Assembly: GCF_014192015.1 (NCBI RefSeq)
Contig: NZ_JACHXJ010000003.1
Location: 733,200-797,199 of the forward strand
Length of the DNA stretch: 64,000 nucleotides
Reading direction: 5' to 3'
Source: Paenibacillus rhizosphaerae
GTDB lineage: Bacteria > Bacillota > Bacilli > Paenibacillales > Paenibacillaceae
The notes under the pieces are model-generated. The model saw nothing but the letters and a program-made list of their open reading frames with translations, ran no database searches and had not been told where the DNA came from. Positions 49,562-57,158 of the stretch are shown here, piece after piece (within the stretch, counting starts at the first letter, position 1; every line of letters starts with the position of its first letter). The translations under genes were made by a program, and so were the position numbers.

Positions 49562-50530
49562 TCAAGCAGAATCCCGCTCAAGCGACAGGCTCGTCAGGCA
49601 TCCTTTCAAGCCGGCGATCGCTTCTTCCTTTTGAGCCAGCAGCCGGTCCTGCGGCCAGACGCTGTCTCCCCGTTTCAAGTCGCCTGAAATCAGGAGCAGC
49701 ATCCAAATGGAAAACACGGTGGAGAAGCGGCAGTAATCACGGATAAAATCGCCCAGATCCCACTCCACTCCATACAGCGCCGACTGAGCTACATAATAGG
49801 TCAGGAGCTTTTCCCGATCTTCAGCGGCCACCTGTTTCGGAAACAAGGGGTGCGACATATCGATGAGATGATACAGGTCCCAGAACGGGGTATTCAGGTG
49901 GGCATGCTCCCAATCCATGATGTACAAGCGGCCGTCAGCCGCAACAGCATAGTTGCCCAAATGCAGGTCCCCGTGGGATACCACCTTTATTTTCGGTAGA
50001 GCCCGGCCCTCCGCAAAGCTGAGTATCATGCCGTCCAGCTCCCACGGCTCGCCGATTTCGTTCATGACCGCTACGGCCTCGTCCCGTCTGTTCATGAGAT
50101 CGGCGGCGATCTGCTCGATCTGCGGCTTCGGCCCCGTTCCGCCCAAGCCTTCCCGACGCTCCTCCGGCAGCGCATGCCACCAGGCAATCTGCTGTACCAC
50201 TTTCATGGCGGTTTCCACATCATACTCATGGCGAAGCGGGCCAAGGTCTTCAAAAATCGACCATCCCTCCTCTCCAGCGCCTTCCTCCGAAGAAGCGAGC
50301 AGTGCCGGATAAATATCCGGAAAACCGGACAGCATATGCCGGTAAATCCAGGCTTCCCGGTCCACGCTTTCCCCATTAGTCAGCGGCTTGAAGATGTAGC
50401 TGTGCTGCCGATCCGGGTAGAACCGTTCTACGAATTTGCCGTTCATCCCCTGGTACAGGGCCTCCCGCTTCCACAGTCCCTCTCCGCTTAGCGTTCCGTT
50501 CGGTAAAACGAATTGGCTCAGGTTGTACAT
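49562..50530 (-). CDS. APH-like phosphotransferase (choline/aminoglycoside kinase family)
   Basis: 322 residues. Catalytic motif VSHGDLHLGNYAV (HxDxxxxN) and the metal-binding IMDWEHAHLNTPFWDLYHLID. The N-terminal lobe is unusual and holds a Trp-rich part (WKREALYQGMNG). The substrate could be an aminoglycoside, choline or another amino-alcohol. It ends about 60 bases past the TetR-type gene, convergent with it. The ATG at 50530 has GGGGGAG upstream; the open frame to 50587 adds no similarity. Confidence 0.85.
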   Translation of the reverse strand: MYNLSQFVLPNGTLSGEGLWKREALYQGMNGKFVERFYPDRQHSYIFKPLTNGESVDREAWIYRHMLSGFPDIYPALLASSEEGAGEEGWSIFEDLGPLRHEYDVETAMKVVQQIAWWHALPEERREGLGGTGPKPQIEQIAADLMNRRDEAVAVMNEIGEPWELDGMILSFAEGRALPKIKVVSHGDLHLGNYAVAADGRLYIMDWEHAHLNTPFWDLYHLIDMSHPLFPKQVAAEDREKLLTYYVAQSALYGVEWDLGDFIRDYCRFSTVFSIWMLLLISGDLKRGDSVWPQDRLLAQKEEAIAGLKGCLTSLSLERDSA

Positions 50531-50552
50531 AAATGCTCCCCCTTCGGCTTGT

Positions 50553-51308
50553 TTACAAACCGATGTATTCGAAATCCCAGGCGTCAAAGCTCGCTTGATC
50601 CATCCATGTATTTTTTCGGTTCGAATTCCGACGAGCCCTGATTTGTAAACGATCTATGTCGAAGTCAGTTAGGACCACATTCGGCTTGCCTGACTTTAGA
50701 ACAAGTTGCTCAACGGACGGCGCCATCCTCATAAAATTGCCTTTCATCAGACTAAGACTGACTAGTGAATGCTCCGACACTTTGTTAAAAGCAACCACGT
50801 AAGCGTCACCAAGCTCCTCAAGATCGAGCGGCGCAACCAATATTCCGCCTATACCTAACTGGTCGATCCAAGGCTGCGGAAGAAACGGCGGCTTTGCTGC
50901 CGCTATAATTCTATCGTATGGAATTGACTGATGAAATCCGTAAAACCCGTCTCCGCAGATGACTTTTACATTCCTGATTTCCGAACTGTCCAGCTTCTTC
51001 TTTGCACGTTTTGCAACAGACGGATCCACCTCGACCGTATGCAAGGTTCCTTCCGGTCCGATCAAGTTGGAGATCAGTGCCGCATTGAATCCGCTCCCGG
51101 TACCGATTTCAAGGACGCGCATTCCCTTCTGAACCTGAAGACACTCGAGCATTTCCGCCATAAAGCGAGGATTGGTACTTTGAATGACCCGGGAACCGTC
51201 TTGGTGGAACAGAAACTGGGCACCGTTAACGTGCTCAAACGCATTTATGATAGACGGTGATAAATGTAAGCCGTACAAATCGATGGAACGATTTTGATTC
51301 ATCCTCAT
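50553..51308 (-). CDS. Protein-L-isoaspartate O-methyltransferase-like protein
   Basis: 251 residues. SAM motif I LEIGTGSGFNAAL, then VEVDPSVAKRAKKKL, DRIIAAAKPPFLP and GGILVAPL give the PCMT pattern. It would repair or modify aspartyl residues of proteins, or methylate a peptide natural product. No lanthipeptide genes are nearby, so the repair role is more likely. It starts about 22 bases after the phosphotransferase gene's upstream neighbour region, in the same orientation. Confidence 0.85.
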   Translation of the reverse strand: MRMNQNRSIDLYGLHLSPSIINAFEHVNGAQFLFHQDGSRVIQSTNPRFMAEMLECLQVQKGMRVLEIGTGSGFNAALISNLIGPEGTLHTVEVDPSVAKRAKKKLDSSEIRNVKVICGDGFYGFHQSIPYDRIIAAAKPPFLPQPWIDQLGIGGILVAPLDLEELGDAYVVAFNKVSEHSLVSLSLMKGNFMRMAPSVEQLVLKSGKPNVVLTDFDIDRLQIRARRNSNRKNTWMDQASFDAWDFEYIGL

Positions 51309-51512
51309 ACCCCCTACATGAATTTTTTCAGGTGAGTAAGCCTGCCGATTCTACATAATTCGTCTGGTATACGCCCGCTTCCCCCAGAAAATTTCCGTAA
51401 ACACAGGATGTGCGCTTTCACTTATATTCCGTTCTCCGATGCCCGTTGTGATGTGGATCTATTTTAGCATGGATTTTAGGCCGCAGACTCACCATTTTAA
51501 ACAAAAACTGCT

Positions 51513-51590
51513 TATATAAGTTGATGATGGGGGCAAGTAAATCATTGTACTCCCTTGCCTGCATCGAACTCTTTTAGTTCAACTTATATA
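51513..51590. repeat. Inverted repeat with a nested hairpin in an intergenic region
   Basis: TATATAAGTTGA (51513-51524) and TCAACTTATATA (51579-51590) are perfect 12-base arms. GGCAAG (51532-51537) and CTTGCC (51554-51559) lie inside. The element fills part of the 390-base gene-free stretch 51309-51698, which also holds the terminator at 51623-51656. I see no coding sequence there. Confidence 0.5.
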
Positions 51591-51622
51591 TCCTTATTTA
51601 GCTATCGTCACTACAAAGAGAG

Positions 51623-51656
51623 AAAGCTTCCTCCCGATGCACCAGGAAGAAGCTTT
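51623..51656 (-). terminator. Terminator after the DHFR-like gene
   Basis: AAAGCTTCCT (51623-51632) pairs with AGGAAG-AAGCTTT (51644-51656) with a three-base bulge; the minus strand continues CTCTCTTTG, a weak T-run. It is 42 bases past the stop of the dihydrofolate-reductase-like gene. Confidence 0.6.
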
Positions 51657-51698
51657 CCTTACTGTCCGCTTATTTTTACACATACCCAACATCTATAA

Positions 51699-52208
51699 CT
51701 AACCCGTGACCGCATAATGCAGCTGCACCACACCGGATCCCAGCGGCTTACAATTCAGCAGTTCTACGTCTTTAAATTGATACTCGTCTCGGTTCGTGAC
51801 CAGGTTCAACCCTTTTCCTTCCAGTACCGGAGCCACATTAAACACCAGCTCATCGACAAGCCCGCTGCCCAGAAAAGCATTATGCATTTCGGCCCCTCCC
51901 GCCAAAAGTGCGGTGGAATGCCCCCGGCTTACGAGATACTGCAGCGCCTCTTCTGGAGAGCTTACGACCGTCACGCCCGCGATCTCCTTGACACTCTTGG
52001 TGACAACCACAATATCAAGCCCTGCAAAGGCTGCTCCACCGCCGCTGGCCTGCATGCTTTCAAAGGTTCTGCGCCCCACGATAAAGTTTCCCGATCGTCC
52101 AGCATGAGCCGCAAAATCGGCCAGAGCCTCCGGCTTCGGCGGGTTGTCAGGCCCGGACTGCGCATAGTTTCCGTTGGCGGACAGCGCCGCCCAAAGAATT
52201 GTTTTCAT
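51699..52208 (-). CDS. Dihydrofolate reductase-like protein (RibD C-terminal domain family)
   Basis: 169 residues. The fold is that of RibD C-terminal/dihydrofolate reductase proteins: WAALSANGNYAQSG at the start, then FIVGRRTFESMQASGGG, VVVTKSVKE and the late LLAGGAEMHNAFLGSGLVDELVFNVAPVLEG. A reductase of a small carbonyl or pterin-like substrate is likely; real DHFR motifs are not kept. The ATG at 52208 overlaps the stop of the dehalogenase-like gene by four bases and has AGGGAGG upstream. Confidence 0.88.
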   Translation of the reverse strand: MKTILWAALSANGNYAQSGPDNPPKPEALADFAAHAGRSGNFIVGRRTFESMQASGGGAAFAGLDIVVVTKSVKEIAGVTVVSSPEEALQYLVSRGHSTALLAGGAEMHNAFLGSGLVDELVFNVAPVLEGKGLNLVTNRDEYQFKDVELLNCKPLGSGVVQLHYAVTG

Positions 52209-53146
52209 ATAGATATCCTCCCTGGTTTCGTTTCTGCATATTTGATCATGTTCGGCCGCTTCCCTGCGCCACTTGTTCTTTCCAGGACTCTGCGGATGGA
52301 TGCCGCTACCCGGTCCGGGCGGTCCTCCTGCACATAATGGGAAGCATCGCTCAAAGCCTCCGTTTCGTTCATTCGCAAAATGCCCTGCCAACGCTGCATT
52401 TCCTCTACCGGAAAACCGGCGCTGTCCTTCAGTCCCCACAAAATTTGCGCAGGAATCTCAGACAGCAGAGGCAGTCTGGATTCAATTTCAGCCAGCCACG
52501 GCCCGGCTTTACGGATGCTTCTGGGGAACACCCAGGTCGGTTTGCGAAGCGCCGGGGTAGGAAAAGGATCGGTATACGCCTTCCTTAAGGCTGCCGTGAC
52601 CTTCTCCTTATGGTGAATTCCGCTGGGTACAATCGTATGGGCAAAAAAGTTCCGCCGGGTCTGAAGCCAATATCCGAGCGGCCAGCCGCCCATGGCTATC
52701 GAAAACAGCTTCATCGGCAAGATTTTGGCCGGCCATGCCCATGTATTCATGAGGACGATGCCGCGTACGTTGTCAGGGTGATGCACTGCATAATGGAGCC
52801 CAACCGGTCCGCCCCAATCCTGAACGACGAGGACTACATTTTGCAAGTCCAGCTGCTGAATCAGTGCCGTCACTGCTTCCGCATGCTCCTGGGGTGTATA
52901 GCCATAGCCCGTAGGGGCCTTCGACATCCCGAAGCCGGGGTAATCCGGGGCGATCAGCCGGCATCGACCGCTCAACTCTTTGATCACATTCCGGTACAAA
53001 TAAGACCATGTGGGGTTGCCGTGCAGAAGCACGACAACCGGCCCCTCGCCTTCATCAATATAATGAATCGCACCGTCGCGGTAAGGCAGCCAATGATCCT
53101 GAAACGGATATTCCGAAGCGTTTACCTCAAAGGGTCTTTGCATCAT
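52205..53146 (-). CDS. Haloalkane dehalogenase-like alpha/beta hydrolase
   Basis: About 313 residues. HGNPTWSYLYR is the haloalkane-dehalogenase oxyanion loop; the nucleophile is Asp110 in VQDWGG, with Trp111 as halide stabiliser, and the base His is in DASHYVQED. Typical dehalogenases have this DWGG instead of the serine of esterases. It may hydrolyse a haloalkane or a related compound. Start at 53146 or 53143 (two ATG codons) behind AGGAG. Coupled to the DHFR-like gene downstream, and divergent from the HxlR-family regulator gene. Confidence 0.88.
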   Translation of the reverse strand: MMQRPFEVNASEYPFQDHWLPYRDGAIHYIDEGEGPVVVLLHGNPTWSYLYRNVIKELSGRCRLIAPDYPGFGMSKAPTGYGYTPQEHAEAVTALIQQLDLQNVVLVVQDWGGPVGLHYAVHHPDNVRGIVLMNTWAWPAKILPMKLFSIAMGGWPLGYWLQTRRNFFAHTIVPSGIHHKEKVTAALRKAYTDPFPTPALRKPTWVFPRSIRKAGPWLAEIESRLPLLSEIPAQILWGLKDSAGFPVEEMQRWQGILRMNETEALSDASHYVQEDRPDRVAASIRRVLERTSGAGKRPNMIKYAETKPGRISI

Positions 53147-53301
53147 ATTTCTCCTATCTTCACCATGGTTATATTCCAAGACTTGGATCCAGCAAGCCCG
53201 ATAATCGATTATGGGTCGGGACCGGAACTTTATGGAATCCGTTCCCTTTCCTAAGATTAGACGACTGTGGTACATTTGAAAAGTAGTTACATTTAAGTGC
53301 A

Positions 53302-53323
53302 CTAGTTTCAAAAAATGAACTAG
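53302..53323. promoter_or_regulatory. Inverted repeat between the dehalogenase-like and HxlR-family genes
   Basis: CTAGTTTCA (53302-53310) and TGAACTAG (53316-53323) form an inverted repeat in the divergent promoter region, close to the HxlR gene's ribosome site. A good candidate operator of the HxlR regulator. Confidence 0.5.
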
Positions 53324-53335
53324 GAGGGTTTAGTC

Positions 53336-53683
53336 ATGATCGATCCCAAATGCCCGGATACCATTACCCCGGTGATCGAGTTGCTGGAGGGAAAATGGAC
53401 GCTTCTGATCCTCCGCGACCTGTTCAACGGAATGAAACGGTTCGGGGAGCTGCGCCGGTCACTACATCCCATCAGCCCGAAAACGCTGACCGACCGGCTG
53501 CGCCTCCTGGAAGAGAATCACATCGTTACACGGACCATTTTTTCAGAAGTGCCGCTGCATGTGGAATATGAGCTTACGGATAAAGGCCGGCGCCTTCAGC
53601 CGATCTTTGCTGCCATGCGGGAGTGGGCCGAGCAGCCTTGTCCAACGACACATATAGCGGAGCTGCAGGAAGCCAAGGCCTAA
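53336..53683 (+). CDS. HxlR-family transcriptional regulator
   Basis: 115 residues; the winged helix is seen in CPDTITPVIELLEGKWTLLILRDLFNGMKRFGELRRSLHPISPKTLTDRLRLLEENHI, typical of HxlR (one Cys near the start may sense redox or electrophiles). GGAGGG is seven bases before the ATG. It is divergent from the dehalogenase-like gene and likely controls it. Confidence 0.92.
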   Translation: MIDPKCPDTITPVIELLEGKWTLLILRDLFNGMKRFGELRRSLHPISPKTLTDRLRLLEENHIVTRTIFSEVPLHVEYELTDKGRRLQPIFAAMREWAEQPCPTTHIAELQEAKA

Positions 53684-53778
53684 AAACGGCTCGACCGAAA
53701 AACTTCTCATTTTCTCCCCAGCCAAAGAGCACGGCGGTATCGAGCAAGGTCACGTGCATAACGCCCATTACTGAAATG

Positions 53779-53818
53779 AAAAAAGGAGCAATTGCCGCCG
53801 GCAAACTGCTCCTTTTTC
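53779..53818 (+). terminator. Terminator after the HxlR-family gene
   Basis: AAAAGGAGCA-TTGCC and GGCAA-TGCTCCTTTT form a stem followed by TTTTTCTT. It lies about 100 bases past the stop. Confidence 0.8.
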
Positions 53819-53849
53819 TTAAAATAACTCTTTTCATGACTAGTGTTAT

Positions 53850-54131
53850 TTATTTCTTATGGGCTGGCGCTGGTTCCACGTCAATAATTTGATGTAAGAC
53901 CTCTACGTAATTTTTAAACGCAGATTGCCCGGTCTCTGTGATTGCAAGCCAGGTCCTTGGCCTTTTCCCCACATACCCCTTAATTACCTTCACATATCCT
54001 GCCTCTTCGAGGACACTAAGGTGTTTAGATAAAAGGGAGTCACTAACCCCAATGGCGTCACGCAAAAATTTAAAGTCAACTCGTTCCGCTGGAGCAAGTG
54101 CTGCCATAATAGGATAATCGTATCGGTACAT
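53850..54131 (-). CDS. Winged-helix DNA-binding protein (MarR/ArsR-like)
   Basis: 93 residues. MYRYDYPIMAALAPAERVDFKFLRDAIGVSDSLLSKHLSVLEEAGYVKVIKGYVGKRPRTWLAI matches the small winged-helix family often annotated as transcriptional regulator, usually next to a small membrane protein gene. That partner is present only as a broken remnant directly upstream (54076-54327). No ribosome site is convincing. Its target is unknown. Confidence 0.85.
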   Translation of the reverse strand: MYRYDYPIMAALAPAERVDFKFLRDAIGVSDSLLSKHLSVLEEAGYVKVIKGYVGKRPRTWLAITETGQSAFKNYVEVLHQIIDVEPAPAHKK

Positions 54132-54327
54132 GGATCAATTCATCTAGGACAGGCACTGCAAAAGTAACCACGTATTGCAGCCAGCCGGTCGTAACAGAAG
54201 GAGCTAACACGCCGAAAGCCGCGATTACTACCCCTACGATGAACCATAACCATCCAGTCCATTGACCTCCAAGTCGAACTTTACGTTCTAATCGCTTTAT
54301 TTCAGTGAGTGTGTACTTTACCGCCGT
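54076..54327 (-). pseudogene. Remnant of a small membrane protein gene, partner of the winged-helix gene
   Basis: The minus strand codes KYTLTEIKRLERKVRLGGQ and then WTGWLWFIVGVVIAAFGVL, a membrane segment, and VTTGWLQYVVTFAVPVL before running into other residues and a stop at 54078-54076. There is no start codon and a TGA stands just before the first codon. The remnant overlaps the start of the winged-helix gene by about 55 bases. Similar small membrane proteins normally accompany this regulator. Confidence 0.55.
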
Positions 54328-54488
54328 TCAAGTATTTGAATAACGTTATGTCTTGAAGTCAAAAAAGCAGGTTAAAGTTTAATCTTCATTCCACTGCCCC
54401 TGTTAGCTTAGCCCAATCCTATCCATGCCTCTTGAGCGTAGCCTTTATTACGTTTTGTAAATTCACATAAATTACATGGGTATATTCA

Positions 54489-54517
54489 TTGACTTGCCTT
54501 TGTGGAAAATATATTAT
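54489..54517 (+). promoter_or_regulatory. Promoter of the azoreductase-like gene
   Basis: TTGACT (54489-54494), 17 bases, TATTAT (54512-54517). The start site would be near 54524, at the operator below. Confidence 0.75.
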
Positions 54518-54525
54518 AGATTATG

Positions 54526-54556
54526 TTAATCGTCGATTATATTGATCGACGATTAA
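54526..54556. promoter_or_regulatory. Perfect inverted-repeat operator before the azoreductase-like gene
   Basis: TTAATCGTCGAT and ATCGACGATTAA are perfect 12-base arms with a seven-base spacer, just downstream of the -10 element. A repressor of the MarR or related type would block transcription there. No regulator gene is adjacent. Confidence 0.75.
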
Positions 54557-54599
54557 ATTAGTCCATAATTACAACTTTTCACTTTAGGAGGAAATATAC

Positions 54600-55259
54600 A
54601 TGGGTAAATTACTGATCATCAATGCACACCCAGATTTTGATTCTAAAACCTCTGCAAGTCTGGATGTATTTAATTACTTTCTAAAAGTATACAAAGAGAG
54701 ACATTCCAATGACGAAGTCATTGAACAAATCAACCTTTACGACGTTGAAGTACCCATGCTAGATAAAATTGTTTTTAGCGCATGGGCGAAACAAGCAGAA
54801 GGAAAGGAGTTAACAAGTCAGGAAAAAAATGTGACAGATCGTATGGGTGAAATATTAAAACAATTCAAAAGTGCCAATAAGTACGTCATTGTGCTTCCAA
54901 TGCATAACTTTAGTATCCCCTCAAAACTAAAAGATTATATAGATAATGTTATGATTGCAAGGGAAACGTTTAGATATATCGAAACCCCAATGAGTAACGG
55001 AAGAGCATCCGTCGGACTTCTCGACGATGGAAGAAGCGTAGTTACAATCCAAGCCAGTGGATCAGTTTATACCAATAATGACTTTTATACCGAACTTGAG
55101 TACTCGAATAAATTTTTGAAGTCCATCTTTTATTTAATGGGAATCGAAGATTTTGAAACTGTACGCATTCAAGGAACAGGATTCCTGGACAGAAATGAAG
55201 TATTACAAAAAGCATATAAAGAAGCTGAAGAACAAGCTTCAACATTAGCAGCAAAATAA
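54600..55259 (+). CDS. FMN-dependent NADH-azoreductase/quinone reductase (flavodoxin fold)
   Basis: 219 residues. The flavodoxin-like fold is seen in LLIINAHPDFDSKTSASLD, the FMN-loop VLPMHNFSIPSKLKDYIDNVMIARETF and the later TIQASG. It reduces quinones, azo dyes or nitroaromatics with NAD(P)H and protects from electrophiles. The gene is clearly richer in A and T than its neighbours and its codons differ, which suggests transfer from a lower-GC relative. AGGAGG lies nine bases before the ATG. Controlled by the promoter and operator just upstream. Confidence 0.9.
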   Translation: MGKLLIINAHPDFDSKTSASLDVFNYFLKVYKERHSNDEVIEQINLYDVEVPMLDKIVFSAWAKQAEGKELTSQEKNVTDRMGEILKQFKSANKYVIVLPMHNFSIPSKLKDYIDNVMIARETFRYIETPMSNGRASVGLLDDGRSVVTIQASGSVYTNNDFYTELEYSNKFLKSIFYLMGIEDFETVRIQGTGFLDRNEVLQKAYKEAEEQASTLAAK

Positions 55260-55275
55260 GATATTATTTTGTCTG

Positions 55276-55303
55276 GCCGATCATTTTTGATCGGCTGCTT
55301 TTA
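55276..55303 (+). terminator. Terminator after the azoreductase-like gene
   Basis: GCCGATCA and TGATCGGC around TTTT, followed by TGCTTTTAT. It lies 16 bases past the stop. Confidence 0.85.
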
Positions 55304-55685
55304 TATATAAGAAACCAGTTATTCTCAACTACAGCTCCCAACTTAATGTCACTGAACAAGGGATCCCCTGCTCTCTTCCTGCCACCAGTTTGTCGCCATA
55401 AACTCATAACTTCCCATTATCCTCATAAAAAGACTTGAATCCTGCCACACGCGGTGTCATTATAAACAGGGGACTGTCTGCAAAACTATTCATCACTAGA
55501 TCACGCTTACTATATAGAATGGACTAAAGAATAATGCACTTTTCAAGCGGAAGCACTCCGTATGAGGAGAGCACAATGGACGAGCTTTAGTTCAATCTAT
55601 GTAGAGGAAAACTTCAGCAGGAAGCCGGAACTTTCGTGTTGGAGTCGAAACATCCAAACCCATATGAATACGGAGGACAGGATTC
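55304..55685. other. AT-rich intergenic stretch, no gene seen
   Basis: 380 bases without a supported frame. It is poorer in G and C than the rest, as is the gene before it, and may be the other flank of an insertion. GGAGG before the aldo/keto reductase gene is at its end. Confidence 0.6.
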
Positions 55686-56603
55686 ATGAAAACGATTAAG
55701 CTTGGCAGCAGCAGCTTGGAAGTACCTGTAGTTGCAGTAGGCTGCATGCGCATCAACTCCCTGGACAAAAACGAAGCGGAGCGTTTCGTACAAACGGCAC
55801 TGGAGCAAGGAGCCAATTTCTTTGACCATGCCGATATCTATGGCGGCGGTACTTGCGAGGAAATTTTCGCAGATGCCATCCAGATGAACAGCGACGTCCG
55901 TGAGCAAATCATTCTTCAATCCAAATGCGGCATCCGTAAGGGCATGTTCGACTTTTCCAAGGAGCACATCCTGAATTCGGTGGACGGTATTCTGAAAAGA
56001 CTGAAAACCGACTACCTGGATGTTCTGCTGCTGCACCGTCCGGATGCATTGGTTGAACCGGAAGAGGTAGCGGAAGCGTTCGACCAGCTGGAATCCTCCG
56101 GTAAAGTGCGCCATTTCGGCGTATCCAACCAGAACCCGATGCAGATCCAGTTGCTGAAAAAATTCGTGAAGCAGCCGATTGTAGCCAACCAGCTGCAGCT
56201 CAGCATCACGAACGCCACCATGATTTCCGCCGGCATTAACGTGAACATGGAAAATGAATCGGCCGTAAACCGTGACGGCAGCGTCCTGGATTTCTGCAGA
56301 CTGAACGACATTACGGTTCAGCCTTGGTCGCCTTTCCAATACGGCTTCTTCGAAGGCGTGTTCCTTGGAAACGACAAATTCCCGGAACTGAACCAGAAGA
56401 TCGACGAAATTGCCGGTAAATACGGCGTAACCAATACGACCATCGCTATCGCGTGGCTCCTCCGCCATCCGGCTAACATGCAGCCGGTAATTGGCACAAT
56501 GAACCTTGAGCGTCTGCAAGACTGCATCAAAGCAAGCGATGTGACCTTGACCCGCGAAGAATGGTACGAAATTTACCGCGCAGCCGGTAACATTTTGCCA
56601 TAA
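55686..56603 (+). CDS. Aldo/keto reductase (YdhF-like)
   Basis: 305 residues. Catalytic tetrad: Asp and Tyr in FFDHADIYGG, Lys in ILQSKCGIRKG and His in LLLHRPD. The NADPH site at the C-terminus is in IGTMNLERLQDCI. A TIM-barrel carbonyl reductase of unknown substrate in the YdhF group. GGAGG lies nine bases before the ATG. Codon use returns to the GC-rich type of the window. Confidence 0.92.
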   Translation: MKTIKLGSSSLEVPVVAVGCMRINSLDKNEAERFVQTALEQGANFFDHADIYGGGTCEEIFADAIQMNSDVREQIILQSKCGIRKGMFDFSKEHILNSVDGILKRLKTDYLDVLLLHRPDALVEPEEVAEAFDQLESSGKVRHFGVSNQNPMQIQLLKKFVKQPIVANQLQLSITNATMISAGINVNMENESAVNRDGSVLDFCRLNDITVQPWSPFQYGFFEGVFLGNDKFPELNQKIDEIAGKYGVTNTTIAIAWLLRHPANMQPVIGTMNLERLQDCIKASDVTLTREEWYEIYRAAGNILP

Positions 56604-56646
56604 ATCACTGTATAGCGGCCGCTCGTATGCACGGACGGCCAGAAAC

Positions 56647-56684
56647 AAAAACAGCCTCAAGTCGACGACTTGGGGTTGTTTTCG
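56647..56684. terminator. Bidirectional terminator between the aldo/keto reductase and SRPBCC genes
   Basis: AAAACA-CC-CAAGTC and GACTTG-GG-TGTTTT form an interrupted stem; the plus strand continues TTTTCGTTTT. It overlaps the last codons of the SRPBCC gene. Confidence 0.75.
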
Positions 56685-57133
56685 TTTTCGATGAGTGCCT
56701 TGAGCGTCCGCTGGCGGTAGCGGATAAAGGCCCTCATGTATTTTTCCAACACGAGCGCATCGAACACCCGCCCAACCCATCCGAACGGGGCACTGAAATC
56801 GAGAATGTCCCTGACCAGCGTTCCTTCGGCAATTTCCTCAAATTCATGGCGGTGGGTCAAATGGCGAAAGGCCCCCTTTTGCATCTTGTCGGTAAAAGAA
56901 TAGGGCTTATCCATCTCGGCCACCTTCGAGGTCAGCCGCTGCCGAATCCCAAAATGCCTTGCTTCGAACACCACCGTGTCCCCGGCCTCGAGCAAACCGC
57001 TCATCCTTCCCGCGACGACCCGCTCTTTGGTGTGCGGCCATACCGTTCGGGAATGGTCATCCACATTTCGGGAGACGTCAAAGCAGACGCCGATCGGGGC
57101 ATATATGATCATTTCTTCTCGTATCGTCGACAT
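56657..57133 (-). CDS. SRPBCC-family (START-like) protein
   Basis: About 158 residues of the helix-grip fold: REEMIIYAPIGVCFDVSRNVDDHSRTVWPHTKERV at the start and the C-terminal helix with FDALVLEKYMRAFIRYRQRTLKALIE. Members bind lipids or polyketide-like ligands. The function is unknown. Start at 57133 (then STIREEMI) behind AGGA; three residues earlier is another ATG. Confidence 0.85.
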   Translation of the reverse strand: MSTIREEMIIYAPIGVCFDVSRNVDDHSRTVWPHTKERVVAGRMSGLLEAGDTVVFEARHFGIRQRLTSKVAEMDKPYSFTDKMQKGAFRHLTHRHEFEEIAEGTLVRDILDFSAPFGWVGRVFDALVLEKYMRAFIRYRQRTLKALIENENNPKSST

Positions 57134-57158
57134 ACCGTTCATCCTGTCATAATGTGTT

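Noticed and set aside
55614..56780. Minus-strand frame of 388 codons opposite the aldo/keto reductase gene
   Set aside because: Shadow frame; the plus strand has all catalytic residues of an aldo/keto reductase.
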